Below, one piece after another: positions 6,120 through 15,120 of a stretch of DNA of 16,874 nucleotides. Source of the stretch: Trichomonas tenax (lineage: Eukaryota; Parabasalia; Trichomonadida; Trichomonadidae); contig JALKBU010001094.1 of the NCBI GenBank assembly GCA_023091735.1, positions 1-16,874 of the forward strand, given 5' to 3'. How positions within the stretch are numbered: the stretch's first letter is position 1; the number at the start of each line of letters is the position of its first letter. A program made the position numbers and the translations under genes. The notes under the pieces are model-generated. The model worked only from the letters and a program-made list of their open reading frames with translations. It was not told where the DNA came from and did not search any database.

Positions 6120-7345
6120 AATTACTAACTGCATATGACAGCAGTTTCTTTACAGGAGTGAGAATTCCCGAAAACTCGATGAGAGATTAAGGAATTCAAT
6201 TCTTGAAGTCAATTCCTGCTTCACGAAGAGGTTCAAATACCGAAGGGAACGATGTTATACGAAAAGCCTTATTATATCATCACTGTTCCTAAGAAGAGTT
6301 TGAATCATGTCATAATAATATATCCATCTTGTCGCTGGAATGTTAGGAATGCGGCACTTCAAATCAACCTTGCATCTACAGTTTTAAATATCGTAATGAT
6401 TTTCTTCATCGAATTGACGTAAGAATCAAATGCAAGTTCTCTTCTGATGGCATAAACAAGCGCAAGATTGATCAGATGGCCTACACAACGCACATATAAA
6501 GTGGTAGTTCCTGGATAAAGTGCTCCTGTTCGTCTCCAGTGCGCCAGACCCTTAACCCGAGCTGGAAGCCCATTGGCTACTATGGCTGCCAAGTTCTCTT
6601 TGCTGATGGTTAAAGTCTGATATCACATATTAAATTTAACGTGGTCCTAGCCTTCACAAAGAACAGAATCATAGAAAAGATGTTCTGTATCCCAAGAAGG
6701 ACTTGTAAATACCTGGAAAAAACCCTTCCTTGTACCATGCGTACCTCCATCTACTTGCAGCGAGAAGAATCTCCATTGGTCCAGCACCACATCTACTTTT
6801 GGAGCCGCCATTTGTGCAAGTTTAATGATTACAGCACGAAGATTATGAGGTTTGTATCTTGTTAAACCTTTGATTTTCCAGCACTCTGGTGCAAATATAT
6901 CTATAAGATTCAGCATAAAATTGTAGGTTAGTTTGCTAGCTGCCTTATTTATCGACATATTTGTCTCAACACAGAATAAAGTTAAAATTAGCAATACTGG
7001 ATCATTAACTATGGAATAATTATCCCAGAATGGATCACTCACACAATTCGTTGGAATAGTCGCTCTGGAGGCGCAATCATATGGATGGAACTCTGTGGGC
7101 TTAGCAAAGTAGTTGCAGCGGTAGATTTTGCCATCAACACCCTTGACATGGTTCATTCAGTATCCCCACATTCGTATTGTCTCACTCTTCGCTCTAGGTG
7201 GATTTGGATAAAATCGAATCGCATACAAAACATGATGCTTGTTGCTGTTATCTAGTTTGCAAAGACCGATATATGTGTGAGGAGGATATTTTGTATTATT
7301 ATTGTCTATCCAATCTGCAAATTGCCGAAAATAAGCCCCTCCCAT
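6118..7345 (-). pseudogene. hAT-type transposase remnant (DUF659-like)
   Basis: From ATG at 7345 one minus-strand frame runs to about 6360, interrupted only by TGA (7157-7159), TAG (6647-6649) and TGA (6623-6625). Recognisable parts are WRFFSLQVDGGTHGTRKGFF, the hAT/DUF659 region with a catalytic-type Asp, and YVRCVGHLINLALVYAIRRE, the Cys-x2-His motif typical of hAT enzymes. After a frameshift near 6365 the text continues as RIPNIPATRWIYYYDMIQTL. Further shifts near 6260 and 6195 lead to about 6118. The Cys pair in IYRCNYFAKPTEFHPYDC may be a remnant zinc finger. The hAT dimerisation tail and the terminal repeats are missing, so both ends are lost. It may have inserted into, or been joined to, the Maverick. 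Superfamily assignment is moderately sure. Confidence 0.65.
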
Positions 7346-7684
7346 TTATTTTTTTGTTTTATCCCTTAAAAGGGCAAAAATGAAGGTGTCTTTGTAAAGC
7401 AAGTTTTTGTGAGTGTCGGAGATATTAAACAGACATATTGAATTTTTGAACTGTGTCGGGAGTTTACACAGACACATACAATTTTTTCGAATGCCGTTTT
7501 CTTCAATAATACGATTCTGTATCTATTATAAATCTTTTTTGTCGTATTAAAATCAAAATTCATATATTTTTTAGTGCAAAATTACAAAAGACACATAAAA
7601 AATTAAATTTTCAAAACAAGACATTGTTCAAGACAATGAGGATGACAGGTCAGACACTTAACATATAGATTTTAAGAAGCGTAA
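7346..7684. other. AT-rich spacer between hAT remnant and kinase fragment
   Basis: No convincing gene. Two related units about 40 bases apart start GTGTCGGAGATATTAAACAG (7413) and GTGTCGGGAGTTTACACAGA (7453). GTGTCGGAC also begins a repeat-like stretch near 15136, so these may be transposon end fragments. No trichomonad Inr lies before the kinase fragment. Confidence 0.4.
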
Positions 7685-7693
7685 TCCAATTTG

Positions 7694-8224
7694 ATGCTTC
7701 ATAACTCGAATGGAGCATTGATTCATATTGATTTCGGTGATTGCTTTCAGATATCAAGAATCAGAGTTAGATTCCCAGAAACTGTTCCTTTCAGGCTCAC
7801 GAGAATGATTGTTTCTGGATTTGGTCCAAGCGGCATTGAAGGAGACTTCAGACTGACAGCAGAAGATACTCTGATGCTTGTTCAGAATCAGTCAGACTCT
7901 ATTATGGCAGTTTTGGATATTTTCCTTCAGGAACCACTCGAATCAGATGAAATCGTTGATTCTTCGAATAACAAGTTGTTTAAAAACATCGACAATGTTT
8001 TCTATTCGATAGAAGAAGCGTGGTCACTTGATCAAACAGTTTACGAATCTTCTCTTGAGATTAAAGATGCCATGGCTGCAATTCAAGCCAAAATCGTTGG
8101 ATCTACAAATGCACAAGATTCGAGCGGCAGCAACAATGCAAACTACATTGACGAGCTCATCAAACAAGCAACAGATATGTACAACTTGTCTCATTTATAC
8201 CACGGTTGGACTCCACTTTGGTAA
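7694..8224 (+). CDS. TOR-type PIK-related kinase, C-terminal fragment with FATC
   Basis: The frame encodes the last 176 residues of a TOR-like Ser/Thr kinase, the growth regulator of the PIKK family. It starts inside the catalytic loop: the codons just before the ATG read Ser-Asn-Leu, so SNLML matches the end of the family's GDRHPSNLML. A TAA stands just upstream at 7682-7684. Present are the activation-loop HIDFGDCFQ, the conserved PFRLTRMIVSGFGPSGIEG, DSIMAVLDIF and a complete FATC end (LIKQATDMYNLSHLYHGWTPLW). The HEAT, FAT and kinase N-lobe parts (over 2000 residues in the family) are absent, as are the catalytic Asp-Arg-His residues, so this piece cannot be an active kinase alone. The frame has no internal damage, suggesting a recent cut or an assembly joint. 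The stop codon merges into TAAA, usual for trichomonad polyadenylation. Confidence 0.85.
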   Translation: MLHNSNGALIHIDFGDCFQISRIRVRFPETVPFRLTRMIVSGFGPSGIEGDFRLTAEDTLMLVQNQSDSIMAVLDIFLQEPLESDEIVDSSNNKLFKNIDNVFYSIEEAWSLDQTVYESSLEIKDAMAAIQAKIVGSTNAQDSSGSNNANYIDELIKQATDMYNLSHLYHGWTPLW

Positions 8225-8336
8225 ATTTGTTTTATCAATATTATTTTGTTTGTTATATATAAATATTCTTTCGGATACAATTTTATACCATTATTAGAAC
8301 TCTAAGAGTTTATGCGAATAATAATAAACAATTTAT

Positions 8337-9656
8337 TTATTTCTCTATAAGTTCAAGTAAAGAAGTGCTCATTTGAGCAATATTTTCATTTTCACTTGTT
8401 GTCAATTCATTTAATAAGTCAGCGTTTTCGTTTATGACTTCAGTGATAATTTCCATGCTTGCACTGTTTTGATTTGCAGATATATACTTAATGAGACCAG
8501 AAAGAGCATTAAAGCAAATTGATTGGTCTTCTGCAAATTTTATGAATGCTTCTGGAAGTCTCTCATCTCTTATTTCGATTACATCCATTAAATCATTAAG
8601 AAGAGGAAGCGCATATTGGCCGAGTGAAACAGATCCACTTATCATGGAATCCAACAGCGCTGAAATTAATTTTGAAAGATTTTCTTGAGAAAGAACATTA
8701 ATGTTTTTCTTCAGGAATTTGAAAACAACAATTCCGACTTTTTCATTAATCTTTGAAGCCTCAATTAATTCTTCAAAGATGGCATCAGAGAGGTTCAGAA
8801 TTTTTGGAACATATCGAATTGCTGAGTTAATGACATCTTCATTATGATCCTGGAAAAATATGTGCAATCTATTTACAATTTCATTCGAATCAACATCAAA
8901 TTTGTTCTTTTCGAGCGTTAAAAGCAGCCTAAGTGTATATATTTTGACTGTTGAATACTGTGAATCAAGAAATTGATAAATAAAAGGCAATAACTTCGAA
9001 AGTAATTCTGATTTAAGAGCTTTGAATTCATCTGTTTTTTGTTTCGTCCATAAACGTATAAGTTTCCTTATGAAAATCGGCGCTAAAGTCTGATTATTAG
9101 ATTTTAATATTATATCAATTATATTATTTTGCATTAAATACTGATAAACGTCTGTAAATGCCAATAAACCAGTAAAAAGACCCATAGCAGCATTAACTAT
9201 ATCTATATTTGAAGAATTTAACCAAGCAAAATATTCGTCCAAATTAAGATCTTGCATTCGAGGATAATAAGGATTATCACAGTATCCATACCAGCATAGG
9301 CATTGAAACGCTGCAATTCTTAACTGACTATCTTGAAGAATTTCCGGAATCAAAGGATCATCAATCTCAAATTCGAACCTGAGACGAGAAAAAAGTACAC
9401 TGTGAGGCATTTTATCGGATATTGGACCATTTTCTTTAAAACGATTGATCAATTTGTTGATAGCTGTCGGAAAATTTTGAATATCGTGGCTACAGACTGC
9501 ATTTACGATCTGCGTGAGGCTCATTTTCTTGAAGATTTGTTGGTCGTAACCTCTTTCGACTTTATTCAGTTTTTCATTGCCTATGTGAGAATCAACAAAA
9601 TCATCTTCAATCATTTTTGACTTTACACGGCTACCACTTGACACTTTACATGGCAA
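8337..9656 (-). CDS. Armadillo/HEAT-like helical repeat protein, 439 aa
   Basis: This is a complete frame for an almost wholly helical protein. After a polar N-terminus of about 45 residues come repeated amphipathic helix pairs, such as EFKALKSELLSKLLPFIYQFLDSQYSTVKIYTLRLLL and its successors, spaced about 40 residues apart. That is the look of ARM/HEAT solenoids, which act as protein-binding scaffolds. No catalytic motif, signal peptide or membrane segment is seen. It converges with the kinase fragment, with 112 bases between their ends, and lies 327 bases downstream of the 750-aa gene on the same strand. No clear Inr lies before the ATG at 9656. A second in-frame ATG (9614, MIEDDFVDSH) is an alternative start. 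The stop overlaps TAAA. The protein is probably host-encoded and expressed; its partner is unknown. Confidence 0.75.
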   Translation of the reverse strand: MPCKVSSGSRVKSKMIEDDFVDSHIGNEKLNKVERGYDQQIFKKMSLTQIVNAVCSHDIQNFPTAINKLINRFKENGPISDKMPHSVLFSRLRFEFEIDDPLIPEILQDSQLRIAAFQCLCWYGYCDNPYYPRMQDLNLDEYFAWLNSSNIDIVNAAMGLFTGLLAFTDVYQYLMQNNIIDIILKSNNQTLAPIFIRKLIRLWTKQKTDEFKALKSELLSKLLPFIYQFLDSQYSTVKIYTLRLLLTLEKNKFDVDSNEIVNRLHIFFQDHNEDVINSAIRYVPKILNLSDAIFEELIEASKINEKVGIVVFKFLKKNINVLSQENLSKLISALLDSMISGSVSLGQYALPLLNDLMDVIEIRDERLPEAFIKFAEDQSICFNALSGLIKYISANQNSASMEIITEVINENADLLNELTTSENENIAQMSTSLLELIEK

Positions 9657-9983
9657 ATATTAATATTACACAAAAAACACTTTTATTTCTTCAACAGACC
9701 AACATTTGAAACGATTTCCTATATACATATCATACATATAAATAGCTAATCAATTATCAATGATAATGGAAGAAATTGGAGTTTGATATATTTCAGCGTC
9801 ATAATATTGCAGGAAATCCCTTTCCTCCAAGATTATTATTACGTTTTTAAAAAAGATGACTACATATATTTGATTTATTTTTCTTCTTGATTCTATGAAA
9901 GCAATTTTTGGGACAGAATTTCTTTTATCAATTTATTCTTTATTCTATAGGAATTTGGATTCTAATAAAATAACAAATAAATT
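9657..9983. other. Intergenic spacer
   Basis: AT-rich, with no reading frame or repeat of note. It holds the 5' flank of the helical-repeat gene and the 3' flank of the 750-aa gene, whose stop reads into TAAAA. Confidence 0.5.
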
Positions 9984-12236
9984 TTAGTACAAACATTGTA
10001 AATCCTTGTATAAATCAGCATATTTCAGAACATTATCATCTGTAAGCTTCACATTGATTGTTCTTAGTAAAGCAATAGACAATGCAATTGATGAAACTCG
10101 AGACGGATTCGAAGCGGGTGCTCCGGACTGATATAAGTTCGCAGTCATTCCTCGTGCAGCACCGAAGAGAACGAACTGCCAAGCAACACCGTTTGTTAAT
10201 CCTAATAGGAAGAACAAGCGCATGAGAAGACGAGGGATGTAATCTCCACGCATTGATACTTGTTTAATGATTGCGACAAGGTTCATGATTTCGTTACGAT
10301 GAGTGTTCTGCATATCTTGGCAAGCTTGCATTTCAAGGCTCGATGCAAATACATACCATGGCGATCTCAATGCTTTAATTGCAACTTTGGTTGGCATCTT
10401 GAATCCTTGAGTGAAGAATTCACAAATAAAGTGGACAAGAAGTCCATATGCAAGATCAAAGTTGTTGAGAGAATCCGCGTACATATGCATTTGCGCGATG
10501 CCACGTGCAAGAAGTGAGATTCTTCCATCATACGTTTCAATGGGCTGTGGGCGAGTGAACTGCGTCATGTCTGGGAGAGGTCCTATGAAATGGTGCTGCT
10601 CCATATCAGCTATCGATAGCGCTATGTCGCAGATAAATGTGCTCGAAAGCATTAGAGATCCGACCATGAAATTAGCATCTCTCCAATTTGAGTTGTTGGC
10701 GAGTTTCTTGAACAAGTACGAAAGCTTGTGAATCATTAGCAATCGTGCTGCAATAATTGCTGCAAATTGATTTGTACTTGTTACATTATACTTTGGGATA
10801 ATTGAAGCAAGCTTAGAATCACTTTGTAGTATTTCAGTTAAAGATCTCTTGAGATCAACATTTGGCTTCGGAAAATCAACCAATACACTCGAGATAATGC
10901 CTAGAAATTTGATGCATTTACTTTCTGATAACTTTGCGACTTTTGGTAAATCTAAGTCAATCTTTTTGATTTTCTCTATAACAAAGAATCCAGGTGCCTT
11001 TTCAATGTCTGAATTTTCTTGTGGCAGTGGAAACTTGAGCTTGTTAAAAATCGACTCAATGTCAGCAGGAATGGACGATTTTTGATTAGTTTCATCAAGA
11101 GACCCGATGACTGATATTGGTGATGAGTTGTTTCTGATAAACTCGAGTGTTGATTGTTCAACAATTCTAAATAACTTTGTATATCTATTGATAGGAATAT
11201 TGTCTAAGTTCGGAAAATTCATTATTTGAGGTATCTTTTGCATTTCATTCTTTGTTTTGCCAGAAACAAACTGAGGTCTTAATTTTCTCATCAGCGATGG
11301 TTTCTTCTGTCTATGTGTTGCATAAGCAAGATATATCTTACGCTTGATTGGTAAACCAAATGAAATAAGTTCTCTGCTGTCTCCTGCTTGCTTTGGAACA
11401 TCAACCTTTTTGAATATTGGTGTAACAGAATTGCTTGTAGACCATATTCGTGGATTTTTCAGTTCAGAGAGGAAGATATTCGAATCAAGTGAAAACGAGA
11501 GATCGATAAAATTATTTTCGAAATTTTGGGATGTTTCATAAAACGAGGAGTATTTTAAGTTCATGCGTCTTTTTAAAATGATATTGTTAATGAGAAGAAC
11601 TGAAAGGCACAAGTCAGACTCATTTCTAATCAAGATATTATGAACTTGATTTGCAATTGTTGTGATTCTCACGCAAAATGGAAAGTCTTGGCTTCTCAAT
11701 GATGTGTAAAAATCTGGTGTAACTGTTTCAATTTGATCACTTGGTAAAGTTGATTGAGAATCAATCGAAATTTGATCTGGTGAGAAAACACCGTCAAATT
11801 GATATACGACGTTGAGATTATCTTTGACAGGAATACTAAGACTCGGAAAATCGTAATTTGATTTTTCTATAATTCTTCGAACTTGGCAAAATCGTGTGTA
11901 AAACACTGCACTCGATTTGCCTGATTCGAATATTATCGTAATATCGCTGTCAATGCAAGAAACAACTGGAAGAAGAGAAAATTCGTTTTCTTCATTCGAT
12001 TTTATAATGATATAGTGACCTGCGAATATAGGAATTTGATATCTCAACCGTAAGTCGCTAACTTCTGAGCAAAATATGAAAGGGCCGAAAAATTTCAAAT
12101 GATAACTTAAATTATATGTAGCAAAAGATGTATTTGAGAATAGAATCGTTGCGTCTGCTTCATAGGATTTATCGAAAAGCGTCGGAAATTGAATTTTACA
12201 AATATCTTCATGATCATCAACATAATATTGCGACAT
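9984..12236 (-). CDS. Conserved-looking orphan protein, 750 aa
   Basis: This is an intact long frame with no family that I recognise. Residues 1-130 are rich in predicted strands (DATILFSNTSFATYNLSYHLKFFG, YQIPIFAGHYIII). Residues about 170-270 continue with beta-rich text, and 280-440 are basic and linker-like. The C-terminal 300 residues are helical and hydrophobic (FAAIIAARLLMIHKLSYLFKKL; GRISLLARGIAQMHMYADSL; LRSPWYVFASSLEMQACQDM), without clear membrane spans. A possible reading is an N-terminal beta domain plus a C-terminal helical bundle, as in membrane-traffic adaptors; this is only inference. The start is well supported by a textbook Inr 17 bases upstream. Base composition and lack of damage suggest a live host gene. 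Confidence 0.8.
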   Translation of the reverse strand: MSQYYVDDHEDICKIQFPTLFDKSYEADATILFSNTSFATYNLSYHLKFFGPFIFCSEVSDLRLRYQIPIFAGHYIIIKSNEENEFSLLPVVSCIDSDITIIFESGKSSAVFYTRFCQVRRIIEKSNYDFPSLSIPVKDNLNVVYQFDGVFSPDQISIDSQSTLPSDQIETVTPDFYTSLRSQDFPFCVRITTIANQVHNILIRNESDLCLSVLLINNIILKRRMNLKYSSFYETSQNFENNFIDLSFSLDSNIFLSELKNPRIWSTSNSVTPIFKKVDVPKQAGDSRELISFGLPIKRKIYLAYATHRQKKPSLMRKLRPQFVSGKTKNEMQKIPQIMNFPNLDNIPINRYTKLFRIVEQSTLEFIRNNSSPISVIGSLDETNQKSSIPADIESIFNKLKFPLPQENSDIEKAPGFFVIEKIKKIDLDLPKVAKLSESKCIKFLGIISSVLVDFPKPNVDLKRSLTEILQSDSKLASIIPKYNVTSTNQFAAIIAARLLMIHKLSYLFKKLANNSNWRDANFMVGSLMLSSTFICDIALSIADMEQHHFIGPLPDMTQFTRPQPIETYDGRISLLARGIAQMHMYADSLNNFDLAYGLLVHFICEFFTQGFKMPTKVAIKALRSPWYVFASSLEMQACQDMQNTHRNEIMNLVAIIKQVSMRGDYIPRLLMRLFFLLGLTNGVAWQFVLFGAARGMTANLYQSGAPASNPSRVSSIALSIALLRTINVKLTDDNVLKYADLYKDLQCLY

Positions 12237-12240
12237 GAAG

Positions 12241-12255
12241 CAAAATGAATAATGA
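12241..12255 (-). promoter_or_regulatory. Trichomonad initiator (Inr) of the 750-aa gene
   Basis: The minus strand reads TCATTATTCATTTTG, an excellent match to the trichomonad Inr (TCA+1-Y-T-W-TTCATT). Transcription would start at 12253, giving a 5' leader of about 17 bases before the ATG at 12236. This supports both the start codon and the parabasalid origin. Confidence 0.75.
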
Positions 12256-12467
12256 AATATAATCTAATATTGTTGTATTGAAGTTCTTTAATTACATTAT
12301 TTTGAGTATTTTGAAAATCTCTCATTAATCCATATCAATATCATTATACTTTTTGTAGGTTTTTGCCTTAACTTTTAGTATTTCATTGTATTTTCACTTT
12401 TTCAAATATATCTTCCGTAAAATTCGAATGTTTTATCATAAAAAATTATTTTTTTAAAAGATGTTGG

Positions 12468-12720
12468 GCTGAATTAGATTCGTCCAGGAAGGGGGTTTAC
12501 TCGTTAAAAATCGCAAAACTCAAAAAGGTCAATGAGAAAAAAGTGGACTGCTTAATAGCGAACTCTGCTTGCAGAGGCATCATATGACAACAAAACAGAT
12601 GCATAGAGCACATGACAGCTACAGCAGAAATTCTTTTGAAAAGCACTCTGACATTTAGAAATGAATCAACAACTTAATTTCATTGCTCTGAGAAATATAA
12701 CGAGGATTTGAAAATTCAAT
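12468..12720 (+). pseudogene. Degraded coding fragment, unidentified
   Basis: From 12468 an open frame of 39 codons reads AELDSSRKGVYSLKIAKLKK and ends with CLIANSACRGII and a TGA at 12585-12587. Similar text seems to go on in other frames for about 130 bases. The base composition is less AT-rich than the flanks, which suggests old coding DNA, perhaps from a transposon. It also contains a small hairpin, CTCTGC TT GCAGAG, at 12563-12576. No family can be named and it may be chance. Confidence 0.25.
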
Positions 12721-12751
12721 GCTGATTCTTCATATCCCACCCCACCGATAT

Positions 12752-13029
12752 ATGATTGATTACGTATCATAGTGATGATAAAATTTGAATGATTGATTAA
12801 ATATCATAATGATGATAAAATGGGAATGACTCATTAGTTTCATGCTGACATTGGCTCCATGATCAACAAAATATTTCAATTGTAATCGACAATGGGGATT
12901 TATATAGTGATGATAAAATGTGAATGATTGGTGTCATATCATAACGATGATTAAATGTAAATGATTGATTACGAATCACAGTGATGATAAAATGTGAATG
13001 ATTAATGTCCTATCATAATGATGAATAAA
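12752..13029. repeat. 37-bp minisatellite, interrupted
   Basis: Units begin ATGATTGATTA or close variants and contain ATCATAGTGATGATAAAATG. Full 37-bp units lie at 12752-12788, 12789-12825, 12924-12960 and 12961-12997, with partial ones at about 12903-12923 and 12998-13029. A 77-bp unrelated stretch (12826-12902) interrupts the array. It lies in the 1066-bp gap between two minus-strand genes; the rest of that gap shows no gene. Confidence 0.85.
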
Positions 13030-13302
13030 CTAGTTTGATTTACTTGAGTTCATGATGTAATAATCTAACTTATTCCATTTTTAACATGAAGAATTTGATA
13101 TGAAACTAATTTTTTTAATCAATTTTTATAATCTTATGTATACCATTAAATAGCATATGGTTATATAATATTCTCAGTGCATATCAAGAATTCACGAGCA
13201 TTTTTGATTATTTAAAAAATATTGTAATTTAAATAAATATAACAATAATTTTAATTAAAATTGGTCAACACAACATGATTAATAAAACTATATTCCTATT
13301 TT

Positions 13303-15018
13303 TCACTGACGACGTGCTACAGAGCTCGCGAGAGGTCGAATTGAGAATTGCTTTGTGAGTTCTTCAAGAGCATGTTTAACTGTTGGCTGCTTCTGTATCT
13401 GTAGATCATACGACCAATCCAAGTTATGATGTTTAAAGAGTGGCTTTCTATCGCTATCTTTGATTTTGATGACACCCTCATCTTTGTTTTCCTTTTCATC
13501 ATCATCAGGTACAATTTTTGGTTTATCATGCTTAGGAGTCTTCATTTCTACTACATTGTATGATGGATTTCTATATTCTTTCCTAGGAGATTGGAATGCA
13601 GCGGATATACTCTCATCCTCTGAAGCGTTCTTGTTAGGTGACATGCACATTTCGAATGGATTGAAGTCCTCATATTGGACCTGTGGAAGTGGCCTTGTCT
13701 TTCTTGCTGGTGATAATTCCTGGTCTATTGCAATTGGTGGAGCTGTGTGATGCCTCCTCAATGGAGAATTTCTTGCAGGTGTTGAGGCAGCACTGTATCT
13801 GTTGAAGTTATTATTGAATGATGAACTGCTTGGTGAAGAATCTTTCTGTGGTGGTTTCATTGGTTTGCTACCTGATGATTCATCATTTACATTTGGCGCC
13901 TTTCTAACAACTTTTGAGCCTTCTTCACTTTGTGAGGTGGAAGAAGAATCAGAAGATGATGTATCATGCTTCTTTTTCTTCTTTTCTTGTTCTTCTCTAG
14001 CTTTCCTTTCTTGCTCTTCACGCTCTTTCCTTTCTTTCTCTCTTTCACGTTTCTCCTTCTCTTCCTTTTCACGTCTTTCCTTTTCCTCATTCTCATGTTT
14101 TTCTTTTTCTTCTTTAGCCTTTCTTTCCTGTTCCTCTTTTTGTTTCCGTTCTTTAGCTTTCCTCTCTCGTGCTTCCTTTTGTTTTCTTTCTTGCTCTTCT
14201 TTCTCTTCTTTTTCACGCTTAAGTTTTTCTTCACGGTCTTTTTGTGCTTTAGCTTCATCTTCACGTCTTATATCACGAATAGCATTGCTCCATTTATCTT
14301 TGCTCGATGAATCAGTGCTAATTCTTCTCTTTGCGCGAATAGATGAATCATCGGAAGAAGAATCATCAGAATCCATTGCTTTGCTTTGTTTTGGTGTTTG
14401 TTTCGAATTTGACCTTGGTTTAATTTGAATTGAAGAATAATCTGATTCAGATGAACTCATATCTGCTGCAGATGGTCTGTAGTTATTAAATATAGGAGAT
14501 TTATCTTCAGCAGAAGAGCTAATGGAGCTTGGCGGTGGCCTTTGTTGATTTTTAGGTTTTGAAGCAGGCGTTATCTGATCATCATTGGAATATGAAGATT
14601 CACTGTCAGTAGAACTGAATTTCCTTGTTTTGCCGCTTGATTTCTTCGGCGGGTTTTGATCTGATGAATCAGAAGAATTAGAAAAAACAGGCGGCTTGTT
14701 TTGCTTCAGGACGCTCTTCTTTGGCGGTTGTAGAATACCGCCACTGTTATCCGACGAAGAAGAGAATTTTAATTTTACTGGAGTCGGTTTTCTTTGCATT
14801 TGATGCTTATTTTTGCTTGGAGTTGGTTCACCAGAATCACTGTCGTCGAATGATATATTTGGTTTTCTTTGGTTTTGTGGTTTTAAATTTTTTAATGAAT
14901 CACCATCTAAAGAATCAGAGTCAAAAGTGATTTTCTTCGTCGACTTTTTGCTTTTGGAAGGTCTTTCTATGACGCCAGATGAACTCGAGTCACTTCTACT
15001 CGATAATTTCGGCGGCAT
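13303..15018 (-). CDS. Ser/Asp-rich protein with a long charged single helix, 571 aa
   Basis: Residues 1-235 are disordered. Acidic Ser/Asp clusters (SSSSD, SDSSDQN, SSTDSESSYSND), which would be good casein kinase 2 sites, alternate about eight times with Lys/Pro-rich basic linkers. Residues about 240-350 are almost only Glu, Lys, Arg and Gln in a regular pattern (EKLKREKEEKEEQERKQKEA), typical of a stable single alpha helix as in caldesmon or myosin VI. A further Ser/Pro linker follows, with proline-directed sites (TPARNSPLRRHH, LSPARKTRP). The C-terminal 40 residues (LDWSYDLQIQKQPTVKHALE) look folded and may be the conserved binding end. No catalytic domain is seen. A cytoskeletal or nuclear scaffold role is inferred only. 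The start is backed by an Inr 17 bases upstream. Confidence 0.8.
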   Translation of the reverse strand: MPPKLSSRSDSSSSGVIERPSKSKKSTKKITFDSDSLDGDSLKNLKPQNQRKPNISFDDSDSGEPTPSKNKHQMQRKPTPVKLKFSSSSDNSGGILQPPKKSVLKQNKPPVFSNSSDSSDQNPPKKSSGKTRKFSSTDSESSYSNDDQITPASKPKNQQRPPPSSISSSAEDKSPIFNNYRPSAADMSSSESDYSSIQIKPRSNSKQTPKQSKAMDSDDSSSDDSSIRAKRRISTDSSSKDKWSNAIRDIRREDEAKAQKDREEKLKREKEEKEEQERKQKEARERKAKERKQKEEQERKAKEEKEKHENEEKERREKEEKEKREREKERKEREEQERKAREEQEKKKKKHDTSSSDSSSTSQSEEGSKVVRKAPNVNDESSGSKPMKPPQKDSSPSSSSFNNNFNRYSAASTPARNSPLRRHHTAPPIAIDQELSPARKTRPLPQVQYEDFNPFEMCMSPNKNASEDESISAAFQSPRKEYRNPSYNVVEMKTPKHDKPKIVPDDDEKENKDEGVIKIKDSDRKPLFKHHNLDWSYDLQIQKQPTVKHALEELTKQFSIRPLASSVARRQ

Positions 15019-15028
15019 TTGAGTTTAT

Positions 15029-15036
15029 AAAAGTGA
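15029..15036 (-). promoter_or_regulatory. Trichomonad initiator (Inr) of the 571-aa gene
   Basis: The minus strand reads TCACTTTT, a good Inr match. The A would be the transcription start, about 17 bases before the ATG at 15018, typical spacing for these protists. Confidence 0.7.
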
Positions 15037-15120
15037 CCTATTTTAACATCTTTGGAAAAGTCAACAAGATCTTTATTGCATGAACTTCTAAGGCTATGTC
15101 ATGTTCAATTCTTTAAATAA

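Noticed and set aside
7366..7563. Minus-strand frame of 65 codons before the hAT remnant
   Set aside because: Lys- and Cys-rich text from repeat-like AT-rich DNA, with no likeness to the transposase and no promoter. Probably chance.
7656..7668. ACTTAACATATAG, resembling the trichomonad intron end ACTAACACACAG, just before the kinase fragment
   Set aside because: It has an extra T and wrong bases, no GTATGT-type 5' site is near, and splicing here would not join to the SNLML frame.
12752..13029. CRISPR-like array
   Set aside because: The units are tandem and degenerate with no unique spacers, and the genome is eukaryotic.
13802..14428. Long plus-strand frame rich in Ser and Phe opposite the 571-aa gene
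   Set aside because: It is the complement of the Glu/Lys-rich helix and Ser/Asp codons. The minus-strand gene has the Inr and a sensible protein.
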